Shown one piece after another: positions 34,783 through 43,502 of a stretch of DNA of 64,000 nt. This stretch comes from Oscillospiraceae bacterium (GTDB lineage Bacteria; Bacillota; Clostridia; Oscillospirales; Oscillospiraceae). Made by a program: the position numbers and the translations under genes. The notes beneath the pieces were generated by a model that did no database searches, was not told the DNA's origin, and saw only the letters and a program-made list of their open reading frames with translations. The DNA lies in contig CADARY010000007.1 of the NCBI GenBank assembly GCA_902790375.1, positions 55,598-119,597 of the forward strand. Direction: 5' to 3'. How positions within the stretch are numbered: the first letter of the stretch is position 1; each line of letters begins with the position of its first letter.

Positions 34783-34877
34783 TTTGACTACTATTGCGCC
34801 GATTCCTGGAAAACCGCATGAGCGCTGGTTTTTTCGGGAATCAAGGTTTTACGAAAAATAGTAGTCAAATAGTAGTC
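34783..34877. repeat. Putative integrase arm-type sites (aatagtagtcaaa)
   Basis: Three copies: 34783-34795 inverted, 34857-34869 direct (full 13 bp), and 34868-34877 direct (10 bp, overlapping the second by 2 bp). A hairpin gattcc...ggaatc (34801-34842) lies between them. Repeats of this size beside a tRNA crossover site are usually integrase binding arms. The rest of 34495-35058 holds the terminator and no credible gene. Confidence 0.5.
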
Positions 34878-35058
34878 TGAGTACCCAATTGAAGAGAGAT
34901 TGAATGTGTCGCTGGATGTTCCGAGTAATGAACGGAACCTGACTCATATAGTATCGTCCCGGTTGACTGAATATAACATTATTCCATTAAATGTTTCAAC
35001 AGAAATATTTCAAATTATACTGCTAACTACAGTGTACGGCGAAATGGCTGGCGTTGCC

Positions 35059-36984
35059 TTAAGAGAGAGCGATATCAGGCTGCCAAAAGAATCCTTTGAA
35101 AGTGTGCTGAATCAGAGTGTAAAGCTGCCTTTCGACTGGGGACATTGTTTTGCCCGGATAATATGCCAGCACCAGATAGTACGGTTGAGGTGGCTGTAGG
35201 CTGAAACAATGGCCATGTTCCGAAACGGGGAGCAAATGCAGCGGGAGAATCGTATCTGCGCCGCCGAGTACAGCCAGGCGGCGCAAAAGTGCAAACTCTG
35301 CCTGACAGACGACGTGGGGCGGAGATTCAAAAATCTCTTCATAAAGCCGGTCCTGCTCGGCACGCAGCGTGGTGCCCGCCGTCGCCAGCATCACGGAGCG
35401 CGGCTCGAGCGGAGACGGCAGCGGATCGCCGCCACGCAGCCCGGAAAGAGGCCGGGCGGGATCTGCACAGTAGACAAGCTCTGTTAATCCCAGAATCTCA
35501 CAGTGCAGCTCCGTCTGTTTGGGCGTACAGGTCATAAACAGGGCAAAATCTGTTGAGCTGCTGAGCAGGGCTTCTCTGGATGTCCCGCTGCAGCTTTCCA
35601 CAACCGTCAGCTGGATGTCCGGGTACAGGGAGGAAAAGGCCGGCGTTACCACTTCGGCAAACAGGGAAAGGAGCGTCGAGTCACAGTGGACGAAAAGCCG
35701 CCCGCCGTGGTCGCGGCGGTAGTCCTTGATCACGCGGTCAAGCTCTGCCTCCATGCGGAGAATATTTCGCGCGTTGTTGACAAATACCTTGCCCGCGTTG
35801 GTAGGATAGAGACGGTTGTGCTCACGGTGAAACAGCCTGAGCCCGACCGTCTCTTCCATGTTTCGCAAATGCCGGGAAAGGGCGGGCTGCGCCAGGTAGA
35901 AGCGGTCAGCGGCTCGGGAGAGGCTCTGTTCTTCGACGATGGCGGTCAGATATTCCAGTATTTTTGTGTCAAGGCTTATAAAGCCGGAATCCTGGTGACT
36001 GGCGCCGGAAGCGCGCGTTTGATTGGAGCCGGCAATATAAGCTTCATCTGCGGCTTCCACCATGGCAAACAGCGCGTCGGCCTCCGGGGAACGGATCGGC
36101 TCATAGCGCGGATCGGACAGACGTTCACGGATCAGAAGTCCGGCGAGGTAACGCTCCGGCTCCGTCAGCGTGTGGCCAAGAGGATAGCGCAGATGCAGCC
36201 GCTGGTATACGGGCGGGTCAAGGGATAGGTAGACAAGCTCGTCGCAGGGGAAGACGTGCGCCTTCGATACAAGCCCCGCGCCGACAGCCTGATGCATCAT
36301 GGAATCGAGGAGAATCACATCATCCGACTCGAAGGAGACCACAGGCGCAAACCCGGCTTCGGCAAAAAGCCCGTCCGCGATGGCGCGGATGCTGTGACGC
36401 TTGCCCTGCAGCACAAAGGGCGTGTCCCGCAGGTCGCGCAGGCGTATGCTTTTTTGCCCCGCCAGCGGATGGGAGGAGGGGAGGGAGACCAGCAGCTCCT
36501 CGCGTACGATGGGGATGTCGGTGACAAGCTCGGAATCCGTACCCGCGCCGAGTGCCAGATCGACCTGACCGCGGCGAATGGCATGGGGCTGCTCTCGGGC
36601 ATAGAGCTCCGTCAGACGCAGAGAAATGTCCGGATAGCGGCGGGAGAAGCGATTGTATATTTTGCTGTAGATGATGGCGCCCCGGTTTGGCGCGGTGCAG
36701 ACACGGATGTTCTGCTTTTCCCGCCCCGTGACGCTACGCATGGTAAGCATCATGCGGTTTTGTTCATCCACGATTTTTTCGGCGTATTCCAAAACCTTGC
36801 GCCCCAGGGCGGTCGGGATCTGACGGCGGTGATAGCGAAGGAACAGCGGAGAAGCGCACAGGGAATCCCATTCGGCGAGTACCTTGCTGAGCGCAGGCTG
36901 AGAAATGCCCAGCGCCATAGCGGCTTGGGAAAGGCTTCCGCGTTCGGCGATCGTGAGCAGATAGTGCAGTTGTCGCGTGTTCAT
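35059..36984 (-). CDS. Fusion of two LysR-type transcriptional regulators
   Basis: One open frame of 641 residues encodes two complete LysR proteins in tandem. Unit 1 has its helix-turn-helix at about 1-60 (GSLSQAAMALGISQPALSKV) and an effector domain at about 88-300. Unit 2 has its helix-turn-helix at about 336-392 (QSLSRAADRFYLAQPALSRH) and an effector domain to about 630. A 40-residue linker joins them. The ATG at 36984 has agggggc 9 nt upstream. It is divergent from the TctCBA transporter and is its likely regulator. Normal LysR proteins are about 300 residues and work as tetramers, so this could be a built-in dimer. Confidence 0.9.
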   Translation of the reverse strand: MNTRQLHYLLTIAERGSLSQAAMALGISQPALSKVLAEWDSLCASPLFLRYHRRQIPTALGRKVLEYAEKIVDEQNRMMLTMRSVTGREKQNIRVCTAPNRGAIIYSKIYNRFSRRYPDISLRLTELYAREQPHAIRRGQVDLALGAGTDSELVTDIPIVREELLVSLPSSHPLAGQKSIRLRDLRDTPFVLQGKRHSIRAIADGLFAEAGFAPVVSFESDDVILLDSMMHQAVGAGLVSKAHVFPCDELVYLSLDPPVYQRLHLRYPLGHTLTEPERYLAGLLIRERLSDPRYEPIRSPEADALFAMVEAADEAYIAGSNQTRASGASHQDSGFISLDTKILEYLTAIVEEQSLSRAADRFYLAQPALSRHLRNMEETVGLRLFHREHNRLYPTNAGKVFVNNARNILRMEAELDRVIKDYRRDHGGRLFVHCDSTLLSLFAEVVTPAFSSLYPDIQLTVVESCSGTSREALLSSSTDFALFMTCTPKQTELHCEILGLTELVYCADPARPLSGLRGGDPLPSPLEPRSVMLATAGTTLRAEQDRLYEEIFESPPHVVCQAEFALLRRLAVLGGADTILPLHLLPVSEHGHCFSLQPPQPYYLVLAYYPGKTMSPVERQLYTLIQHTFKGFFWQPDIALS

Positions 36985-37010
36985 CACATAAGCCCCCTTC
37001 ATGCACAATT

Positions 37011-37040
37011 ATTCTACCAGAAAAGTAGGCTTGCTGTAAA
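37011..37040 (-). promoter_or_regulatory. Promoter of the double LysR gene
   Basis: On the - strand, TTTACA (37035-37040) and TAGAAT (37011-37016) are spaced by 18 bp, 27 bp upstream of the start. Confidence 0.6.
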
Positions 37041-37086
37041 GAGAAAGTATAACCAAACTGATATGAAAAGGATAACGCTTTGGGAA

Positions 37087-37116
37087 TTGTGAGACTACGG
37101 AGGCGCATGGTATTCT
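37087..37116 (+). promoter_or_regulatory. Promoter of the transporter-galactarate operon
   Basis: ttgtga (37087-37092) and tattct (37111-37116), spacer 18 bp, face the operon. Both boxes are weak, as expected if the LysR protein activates it. The 46 bp between this and the opposite promoter would hold its binding sites; I see no clear T-N11-A palindrome. Confidence 0.5.
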
Positions 37117-37190
37117 TTAACCAGAAAGCGAGGAACGGCAGCACAGAACAAGACCTGCCGCCCTCAAAAATAACAAAAGGAGAATGAAAC

Positions 37191-38189
37191 ATGAAAGCAA
37201 TGCGCAAAGTGCTCTGCCTCATCGCTGTCCTCTGCCTGATGGCTGCCGTTATGGCTCCCGCGGCCTTCGCGGACGACATCGGCTTCCCCGAGAAGGAAAC
37301 CATCACCCTGGTCGTCCCCGGCAAGGCCGGCGGCGGCTCCGACCTCGCGATCCGCTACTATGCCCAGGCCCTGACCGACCTCTACGGTCTCAAGACCACG
37401 GTCACCAACTATGACTCCAACACCATCGGCCATCAGACCGTGAAAAACGCAAAGCCCGACGGCACCACCATTACCCTGGCTACTGGCGCGCTGAACATCC
37501 AGTACATCACTGGCAACAGCGACATCGACCCCATCAATGACTTCACCCTCATCGCCGCCATGCAGGATAACGGCTATTCCGCCCTCGCCGTTCCCACCAG
37601 CGCCCCTTATGACGATTTCGCGGGCTTCGTGGAATACGCCAAGGCCCATCCCGGCGAGCTCAACGTCGGCATGCCCGCCGCTGGCGCCAACACCTTCCTC
37701 TTTGGCCAGCTCACCAGCACCCTCGGCATCGAGCTCAACCCTGTTGAAATGAGCAGCGAGTCTGACCGTCTCACCAACCTTGCCGGCGGCTTTATTGACA
37801 TCGGTGTTGTCGGTGTCGGCCACGGCGTTGAATATGAGACCGCAGGCAAGCTCAAGGTCATCGGCACCGTCGCCTCCGACGGCGTGACCATTGCGGGTTA
37901 CCCCGAAGAGCTGCCCGACAACTACAAGACCATCCAGGAGCAGGGCTTCAAGGACTGCTACTTCGGTGTCGGCCACTACCTGCTCGGGCCTGCCGGTATG
38001 GACCCCGACATGGTTGCCAAGATGAACGCCGCCATGGAAGCCGTCTATGAGGCCACCAAGGAAGATATTGCCAAGATCGGCAACATCCCCGGCTGGCACA
38101 ACCTCGAGGAGTCCCAGGCCATCCGCCAGGCTGAGTACGAACAGACCGTGGAAATCGCCAAGGCCATCGATCTCTACGAGCAGGGCTGA
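37191..38189 (+). CDS. Tripartite tricarboxylate transporter substrate-binding protein (TctC/Bug family)
   Basis: A 332-residue extracytoplasmic receptor with signal peptide 1-27 (VLCLIAVLCLMAAVMAPAAF then ADD). Family features are the VPGKAGGGSDLAIRYYAQAL ligand loop, NAKPDGTTITLATGALN, the AHPGELNVGMPAAGANT region and DIGVVGVGHG. Bug proteins bind carboxylic acids through water-mediated contacts; aldarates are plausible here because the operon degrades galactarate. The ribosome binding site aaggaga is strong. A hairpin separates it from the membrane components. Confidence 0.9.
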   Translation: MKAMRKVLCLIAVLCLMAAVMAPAAFADDIGFPEKETITLVVPGKAGGGSDLAIRYYAQALTDLYGLKTTVTNYDSNTIGHQTVKNAKPDGTTITLATGALNIQYITGNSDIDPINDFTLIAAMQDNGYSALAVPTSAPYDDFAGFVEYAKAHPGELNVGMPAAGANTFLFGQLTSTLGIELNPVEMSSESDRLTNLAGGFIDIGVVGVGHGVEYETAGKLKVIGTVASDGVTIAGYPEELPDNYKTIQEQGFKDCYFGVGHYLLGPAGMDPDMVAKMNAAMEAVYEATKEDIAKIGNIPGWHNLEESQAIRQAEYEQTVEIAKAIDLYEQG

Positions 38190-38204
38190 GTCTCCTGATC
38201 TAAA

Positions 38205-38242
38205 AACCCGACCCCCAAGGGCAATTCCCCTTGGGGGTTTTG
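38205..38242 (+). terminator. Intra-operon hairpin between tctC and tctB
   Basis: Arms acccccaagg/ccttgggggt extended by aaaa/tttt form a terminator-like hairpin 20 nt after the binding-protein stop. Partial termination here would favour the receptor over the membrane subunits. Confidence 0.7.
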
Positions 38243-38279
38243 AAAAACAGGCAATCTATATTGGAAAGGAGACTTTGCT

Positions 38280-38759
38280 TTGAAACTGAAACGTGACGCG
38301 ATCACCGGTATTGTCGGGCTTTCGTGGTCGCTCATCTGGTTTATACTCATCCAGACCCAGACAAAAGTGCCCAAAAAGCTTCTGGAGCCGGGCCCGCGCC
38401 TTCTGCCCTACGTCGCCCTCGTGGTCGTAGGAGTGAGCTCCCTGATGCTTCTGATCAAGGGCCTCCGGGACTGGAAGCGCGACCCCAAGCCCGATAAGCC
38501 TTATTTCCCCAAAGGCGGCGTCCTGAAGGTCACCAAGAGCTATCTGATGCTGGTGGCGACCGCCATCGGCATGGCGATCTTCGGCTTTCTCATCACCGCG
38601 CCCTTTGCGATCTTCGCCTTCATCTATGACCTCAAGGGCAACAGCACCGTCAAGCCCCTTAATGCGGCAATTATTTCTGTCCTCGTGACGGCGGGCCTGT
38701 ATCTCATGTTCGTTGTCGGATTCCAGGTCAAGCTGCCCATGGGCATGCTCTTCGGTTAA
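38280..38759 (+). CDS. Tripartite tricarboxylate transporter small membrane subunit (TctB family)
   Basis: A 159-residue membrane protein with four hydrophobic segments (about 8-26, 40-58, 83-105, 118-140), the normal TctB size and layout. The start is TTG, seven bases after aaaggaga; no ATG is available in frame nearby. It lies between tctC and tctA, the usual order. Confidence 0.85.
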   Translation: MKLKRDAITGIVGLSWSLIWFILIQTQTKVPKKLLEPGPRLLPYVALVVVGVSSLMLLIKGLRDWKRDPKPDKPYFPKGGVLKVTKSYLMLVATAIGMAIFGFLITAPFAIFAFIYDLKGNSTVKPLNAAIISVLVTAGLYLMFVVGFQVKLPMGMLFG

Positions 38760-38774
38760 GGGAGGAAACATATC

Positions 38775-40343
38775 ATGTCCAATCTTGCTCTGTACGGTTC
38801 CGCCCTGCTGGTGTGCCTCAAACCCATTAACCTGCTGCTCATCTTCGCTATGGTTGCCCTCGGCATCGTCTTCGGCGCGATCCCCGGTCTCTCGGCCACC
38901 CTCGGTATCGCGCTGCTGCTGCCCGTGACCTTCGGCCTTTCCACCGAGACGAGCTTCGTGCTGCTGCTCGCCATCTGGATCGGCGGCGTGTCCGGTTCCT
39001 TTATCTCCGCTGTTCTGATCGGCATTCCCGGTTCCTCTTCCGCCATTGCCACCTGCTTTGACGGCTATCCCATGACGCTCAAGGGCGAGTCGAACAAGGC
39101 TCTCGCCATCGGTATCACGGCCTCTTTCCTCGGCACGCTCTTCTCCGTCCTGATCGCCACGCTGGTCTCGCCTATCATTGCGGACTTTGCCCTGACCCTC
39201 GGCCCCTGGGAGTACTTCTCCCTGTGCTTCTGCGCCATCACGTTGGTGGCAAGTCTCTCCAAGGGCAATATCTGGAAGGGCATGATGTCGGCCGGCCTCG
39301 GCTTCATGCTCGGCTGCATCGGTATGGACCCCATCAACGGCACCCAGCGCTTCACCTTCGGCTCAACAAACCTTTCCGCCGGTATCTCCACGGTCGCTCA
39401 GATGCTCGGTATGTTTGCCATGTGCCAGATCATCCGTGACTCGGCCCGCGGCGAGGCAAAAATGCCCGACGCCTCCACCGCTGGGCAGAAGGGCTTCGGC
39501 ATCGGGATCAAAGATTACTTCAAGAACATTAAGACCGTGATCTTTGCCTTTGTCTCCGGCCTTTGGATCGGTTTCCTGCCCGGCATGGGCTCCGGCATCT
39601 CCAACATGGTGGCCTACGGCTACGCCAAGAGCGTCAACAAGGACCCTGAGGTTCCTTTCGGTGAAGGCAACCCCGCCGGTATCTGGGCCAGTGAGACCGC
39701 GAACAATGCCTCCCTCGGCGGCGCGCTGATCCCGATGATGGCCCTCGGCATCCCCGGCGACGGCATCACCGCCATGCTCATTGCGGCCCTCACCATCCAC
39801 GGCCTGCAGGCGGGCCCGCTGTTCATGACCAATCAGCCCGACCTTGCCATGCTGATCTTTGCCTGCGTGCTGGTGGCGGCTGTGGTGACCTTCATCATCC
39901 AGGTCGCAACCAAGCGCTGGTTTGCCTACATCCTGCGCATTCCCTACCACTACCTGTATTCCGTTATCCTCATCATCGCCTACATCGGCGGCTTCGGCAT
40001 TTCCAACACCATGTTCAACATTTACGTGATGCTGGCCCTGTGCTTGCTGAGCCTCTTCATGAGCATCGGCGGCCTGCCGACAAGCCCCCTCGTTCTGGCC
40101 TTCATCCTCTCCGGCAAGCTGGAGGGTTACTTCCGCCGTGCTATCAGCATGGACAAGGGACACTACGGCAAGTTCTTCACCCGCCCGCTGTCGCTCATCC
40201 TGCTGCTGGTGGCCGTGTTCTGCATCATCTGGCCTTATCTCTCGGAGTACCTCAAGAAACGCCGCGCCGCTGCCAACAAGCTCAGCGAGGCCGACAAGGC
40301 CGCTGCGAATGCCGCAAAGTACGGCGACGTGAGCGATGACTGA
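38775..40343 (+). CDS. Tripartite tricarboxylate transporter permease (TctA family)
   Basis: Large membrane subunit of 522 residues with about twelve helices. It has the two family glycine motifs, near residues 25-40 (GIVFGAIPGLSATLGIALLL) and in the second half (GFLPGMGSGISNMVAYGYAK), and PEVPFGEGNPAGIWASETAN, a strong TctA signature. It uses an ion gradient to drive uptake of the acid delivered by TctC. The stop overlaps the esterase start by 8 nt. Confidence 0.93.
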   Translation: MSNLALYGSALLVCLKPINLLLIFAMVALGIVFGAIPGLSATLGIALLLPVTFGLSTETSFVLLLAIWIGGVSGSFISAVLIGIPGSSSAIATCFDGYPMTLKGESNKALAIGITASFLGTLFSVLIATLVSPIIADFALTLGPWEYFSLCFCAITLVASLSKGNIWKGMMSAGLGFMLGCIGMDPINGTQRFTFGSTNLSAGISTVAQMLGMFAMCQIIRDSARGEAKMPDASTAGQKGFGIGIKDYFKNIKTVIFAFVSGLWIGFLPGMGSGISNMVAYGYAKSVNKDPEVPFGEGNPAGIWASETANNASLGGALIPMMALGIPGDGITAMLIAALTIHGLQAGPLFMTNQPDLAMLIFACVLVAAVVTFIIQVATKRWFAYILRIPYHYLYSVILIIAYIGGFGISNTMFNIYVMLALCLLSLFMSIGGLPTSPLVLAFILSGKLEGYFRRAISMDKGHYGKFFTRPLSLILLLVAVFCIIWPYLSEYLKKRRAAANKLSEADKAAANAAKYGDVSDD

Positions 40344-41424
40344 GCTGCCGCCTGTCTCGCAGCATTATCCAAGCCTGCCGTCTATTCTGCGAAAATATGA
40401 CCGCTATGCCCGCGGGATGCGCTTTACGGGAGAGGACAGGGAAACCCTCCTCTCCTGGCAGCGGGCGGCGCGGGAAAAACTCTCCGGCCTTCTGGGGCTT
40501 GAGAAGATGGAAGTCTGCCCGCTTGAGCCGGAATGCACAGAGACGGTGACGCTGCCGGACGGCATCCGCCGCGAGCGCTGGACAATCCAAACCGAGCCGG
40601 ATGTGACTATGCCCTTCTATCTGCTGATCCCGCCGACAGCCGACCGGACGACGCGCCCATTCCTCTGCCCGCCGGGTCACGGCGGGGCGGGGAAGTACAG
40701 TGTGGCGGGTCTGCGGGAGTTCAGCGCAGTCGCGGAAAAAATCGATCTTTATAACTACGACTACGGCCTGCAGCTTGCCCGCCTCGGCTATGTGGCCCTG
40801 TGTCCGGACTGCAGGGGCTTCGGCGAACGGCGGGAGGAGCCCGGCGACACCCGGATGCTTCCCAGCGCACTGACAGGCGACTGCCTGCGGCTTGCCAGAA
40901 TGGGAGAGCCGCTGGGGATCCCGGTGCTCGGCATGCTGGTCTGGGATCTCATGCGGACGGTGGATTATCTTGCGCAGCGCGGACAGTGGGATTATAATAA
41001 CGTTGCGTGTCTTGGCTTTTCGGGCGGCGGGATGCAGACTCTGTTTTTTAGTGCACTGGAGGAGCGCATAAGCTGTGCGTTTGTATCCGGCTACTTCTAC
41101 GGATACAGGGATTCACTCCTGTGCCAGAGCTGGAACTGCTCCTGCAACTATGTACCCCATCTCTGGGAGTATTTCGACATGGGGGACATCGCCTGTCTTA
41201 TCGCGCCGCGCCCGCTGCTGATTCAGAGCTGCCGGGAAGACCGGCAAAACGGGCCGCGCGGGCTTGACAATGTGCTCGAACAGGTGGAGACCGTCCGCAG
41301 AGCTTACCGGCTGCTGGACGCGGAAGACCGTCTGAGCCACGAGATCTGCGAGGGCCCGCACCGCTTCCACAGCGAGCATCTGACCGAAGAGCTGAAAACA
41401 CTTACCGAACATTCCGGAGGATAA
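40336..41424 (+). CDS. Alpha/beta hydrolase, acetylxylan-esterase-like
   Basis: A cytosolic 362-residue hydrolase. The nucleophile elbow is GFSGGGMQ near residue 233, the oxyanion HGG is in PPGHGGAGK, and a C-terminal Asp and His (EDRQN, GPHRFHSEHL) complete the triad. The family includes acetyl and acyl sugar esterases used in pectin and hemicellulose degradation. No signal peptide is present, so its substrate must already be inside. It overlaps tctA and is followed after 4 bp by the GH28 gene, so it probably removes ester groups from the imported compound. Confidence 0.8.
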   Translation: MTELPPVSQHYPSLPSILRKYDRYARGMRFTGEDRETLLSWQRAAREKLSGLLGLEKMEVCPLEPECTETVTLPDGIRRERWTIQTEPDVTMPFYLLIPPTADRTTRPFLCPPGHGGAGKYSVAGLREFSAVAEKIDLYNYDYGLQLARLGYVALCPDCRGFGERREEPGDTRMLPSALTGDCLRLARMGEPLGIPVLGMLVWDLMRTVDYLAQRGQWDYNNVACLGFSGGGMQTLFFSALEERISCAFVSGYFYGYRDSLLCQSWNCSCNYVPHLWEYFDMGDIACLIAPRPLLIQSCREDRQNGPRGLDNVLEQVETVRRAYRLLDAEDRLSHEICEGPHRFHSEHLTEELKTLTEHSGG

Positions 41425-41428
41425 GCAA

Positions 41429-43474
41429 ATGGAGAAAGCGACACTGCGTGAAGAGATCCTGCGCCATATCGCAATGCCTGTGATCCCCGAGCGTATCGTG
41501 CAGGCCACGGCCTGCGGTATCTATCCCGACACCGGCAAAAATCTGACCCGTGCTCTGCAGAACGCCATCGATGATTTAAGCGAGAGCGGCGGGGGACGGC
41601 TCTGCCTGTCCGCCGGGGTCTGGCGCAGCGGCGCCCTGCAGCTTAGAAGTGGCGTGGAGCTCCATCTGGAAACCCCGGAGACAATTCTGCAGTTTATCAA
41701 TACGGAAATAGAAGAAAACTATCCCGTTGTCTACTCCCATTGGGAAGCCAGCCCCTGCTATAACTTCAGTGCCCTCCTGTACGCGAAGGACGCGCATGAT
41801 ATCGCGGTGAGCGGGCCGGGCGTACTCGACGGCGGCGCGGATCAACACCATTGGTGGGACTGGCATCATCAGGTGGAAGAGGCGTGGTCAGCCGATCGCG
41901 TCGACCTGCAGCAGCCTGACCGCCTGGCCCTGCGCCAAATGAACATGGAGGCAGTGCCCGTTGAAGAGCGCCGTTTCGGACCAGACCATTATCTGCGCCC
42001 AAACTTTGTTCAGTTTCTCTGCTGCGAGCGTGTGTTGCTTCGGGGTGTGACTCTGAAAAGCAGCCCCATGTGGCAGCTCAACCCCGTCCTGTGCCGAAGT
42101 GTGATCGTGGACGGCGTGACGCTCTCCAGCCACGGCAGCAACAATGACGGCTGCGACCCGGAAAGCTGCTGCGGCGTGTGGATCAAAAACTGCCGCTTTG
42201 ATACCGGCGACGACTGTATCAGCCTAAAGTCCGGCCGCGACCGGGACGGCCAGAGAACCAATACCCCCTGCGAAAACGTCCTGATCGAAAACAATGAGTT
42301 TCTGGACGGACACGGCGGCATCGCGCTCGGCAGTGAAATGAGCGGCGGCATCCGAAGAGTGCTGGCTGACGGCAACCGCTTTTCTAGCCCTAACCTGACC
42401 TATGCCCTGCGCCTGAAAACCAACGCACGCCGCGGTGGTTTCGTAGAAGAAATCATGCTTTCAAACAGCGTAATGGACACGGTGCACGGCGCAGCGGTTC
42501 ATGGCACCATGCTCTATGAGGACGGACGAAACGGGGACAGCCTGCCCGTGTTCCGGGACATCACCATCGAAAACATCGAGGCCAACGGCGGCGATTACGG
42601 CATCTTCCTCGAGGCCTTTCCCGAGGTACCCATCACCGGCCTCACCCTGCGCAATATCCATATTGACAGTGCGAGAAAAACCATGCGTTTCATGAACTGG
42701 CAAAACCCCGTGATTGAAAACGTGTTCATTAACGGCAAGCGCTTTCCGCGCCCTGTCTCGGTGCGCATTCTCGGCGTACCTGCTCCCGGTGCTCCTTTGA
42801 CAGCCGAGGCTGTGTGCCTGACGGAGCAGAGCCTCTCCTATTGCTGGGAAAGCTCAGCAGACGGTAAAGTTTGGATCAAATGCGGCAAAGGGAAGAAGCT
42901 CAAGACACCGGAAGCCGCCTGGCTTCGCGTTACGGTAAGCGACGCACAGGGCAACGAGGAGACAAGCTGCCCCTACCGTGTTCTGTCTGCCCCAGCCACC
43001 GGAGCGGCAGCAAGACTAATCTGCCGGAACATGCTTCCCGCGGGGGTAGTCCCTACGGAGGAGGCGGTCACGCGCATGCAGCTGGCGGCGATGCTTCTGC
43101 CGCTGGCTGATCCGAAGCTGCGCGGCCCTGTTCCGAAAGATACGCAGGCGATGACGGCGCTCGCGGCGGTGGCCAACCGCTTCCTGGCACTCGATGGCGA
43201 GGGCAATTTCTGCCCCGGGGACAGCATAACCCGGCAGGAGATGGCGAGTGTTGCGATGCAGGCCTGCGGCGTCAACTACCGCAATGCCTCAAGCACGATG
43301 CCGGTCTGCCTGGATGCGCAGGAGGTTGCCAACAATTACGGTACGAATGTGGCCCGTGCGCTGTACTTTGGATTTATGCAGCTGGAAGAAGAAAGGTTTT
43401 GCCCCCATCGGCCCGTAACGGTCAGAGAAGCCATCGCGATCCTCGACCGTGTGGCGGACTTCGCGGGGCTGTGA
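41429..43474 (+). CDS. Glycoside hydrolase family 28 protein with C-terminal SLH-like repeats
   Basis: A 681-residue protein. Residues 1-455 are a GH28 beta helix (polygalacturonase family) with catalytic-site motifs SNNDGCDPES, DTGDDCISLKS, DGHGGIALGSE and the basic RLKTN. An Ig-like stretch (about 456-535) follows. The last 140 residues contain two or three S-layer-homology-like repeats (TRMQLAAML, ITRQEMASVAMQ, VTVREAIAILDRV). There is no signal peptide or lipobox, which contradicts a surface role for SLH domains. In context it should cleave a galacturonide or related glycoside after uptake. Confidence 0.85.
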   Translation: MEKATLREEILRHIAMPVIPERIVQATACGIYPDTGKNLTRALQNAIDDLSESGGGRLCLSAGVWRSGALQLRSGVELHLETPETILQFINTEIEENYPVVYSHWEASPCYNFSALLYAKDAHDIAVSGPGVLDGGADQHHWWDWHHQVEEAWSADRVDLQQPDRLALRQMNMEAVPVEERRFGPDHYLRPNFVQFLCCERVLLRGVTLKSSPMWQLNPVLCRSVIVDGVTLSSHGSNNDGCDPESCCGVWIKNCRFDTGDDCISLKSGRDRDGQRTNTPCENVLIENNEFLDGHGGIALGSEMSGGIRRVLADGNRFSSPNLTYALRLKTNARRGGFVEEIMLSNSVMDTVHGAAVHGTMLYEDGRNGDSLPVFRDITIENIEANGGDYGIFLEAFPEVPITGLTLRNIHIDSARKTMRFMNWQNPVIENVFINGKRFPRPVSVRILGVPAPGAPLTAEAVCLTEQSLSYCWESSADGKVWIKCGKGKKLKTPEAAWLRVTVSDAQGNEETSCPYRVLSAPATGAAARLICRNMLPAGVVPTEEAVTRMQLAAMLLPLADPKLRGPVPKDTQAMTALAAVANRFLALDGEGNFCPGDSITRQEMASVAMQACGVNYRNASSTMPVCLDAQEVANNYGTNVARALYFGFMQLEEERFCPHRPVTVREAIAILDRVADFAGL

Positions 43475-43502
43475 TCAACCACAAACAGGAAAGGAGACTC
43501 CC

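Noticed and set aside
34900-35199. A 99-residue + strand open frame beside the LysR fusion
   Set aside because: It has a TTG start, no ribosome binding site, and its last third is antisense to the LysR gene; no domain is recognisable.
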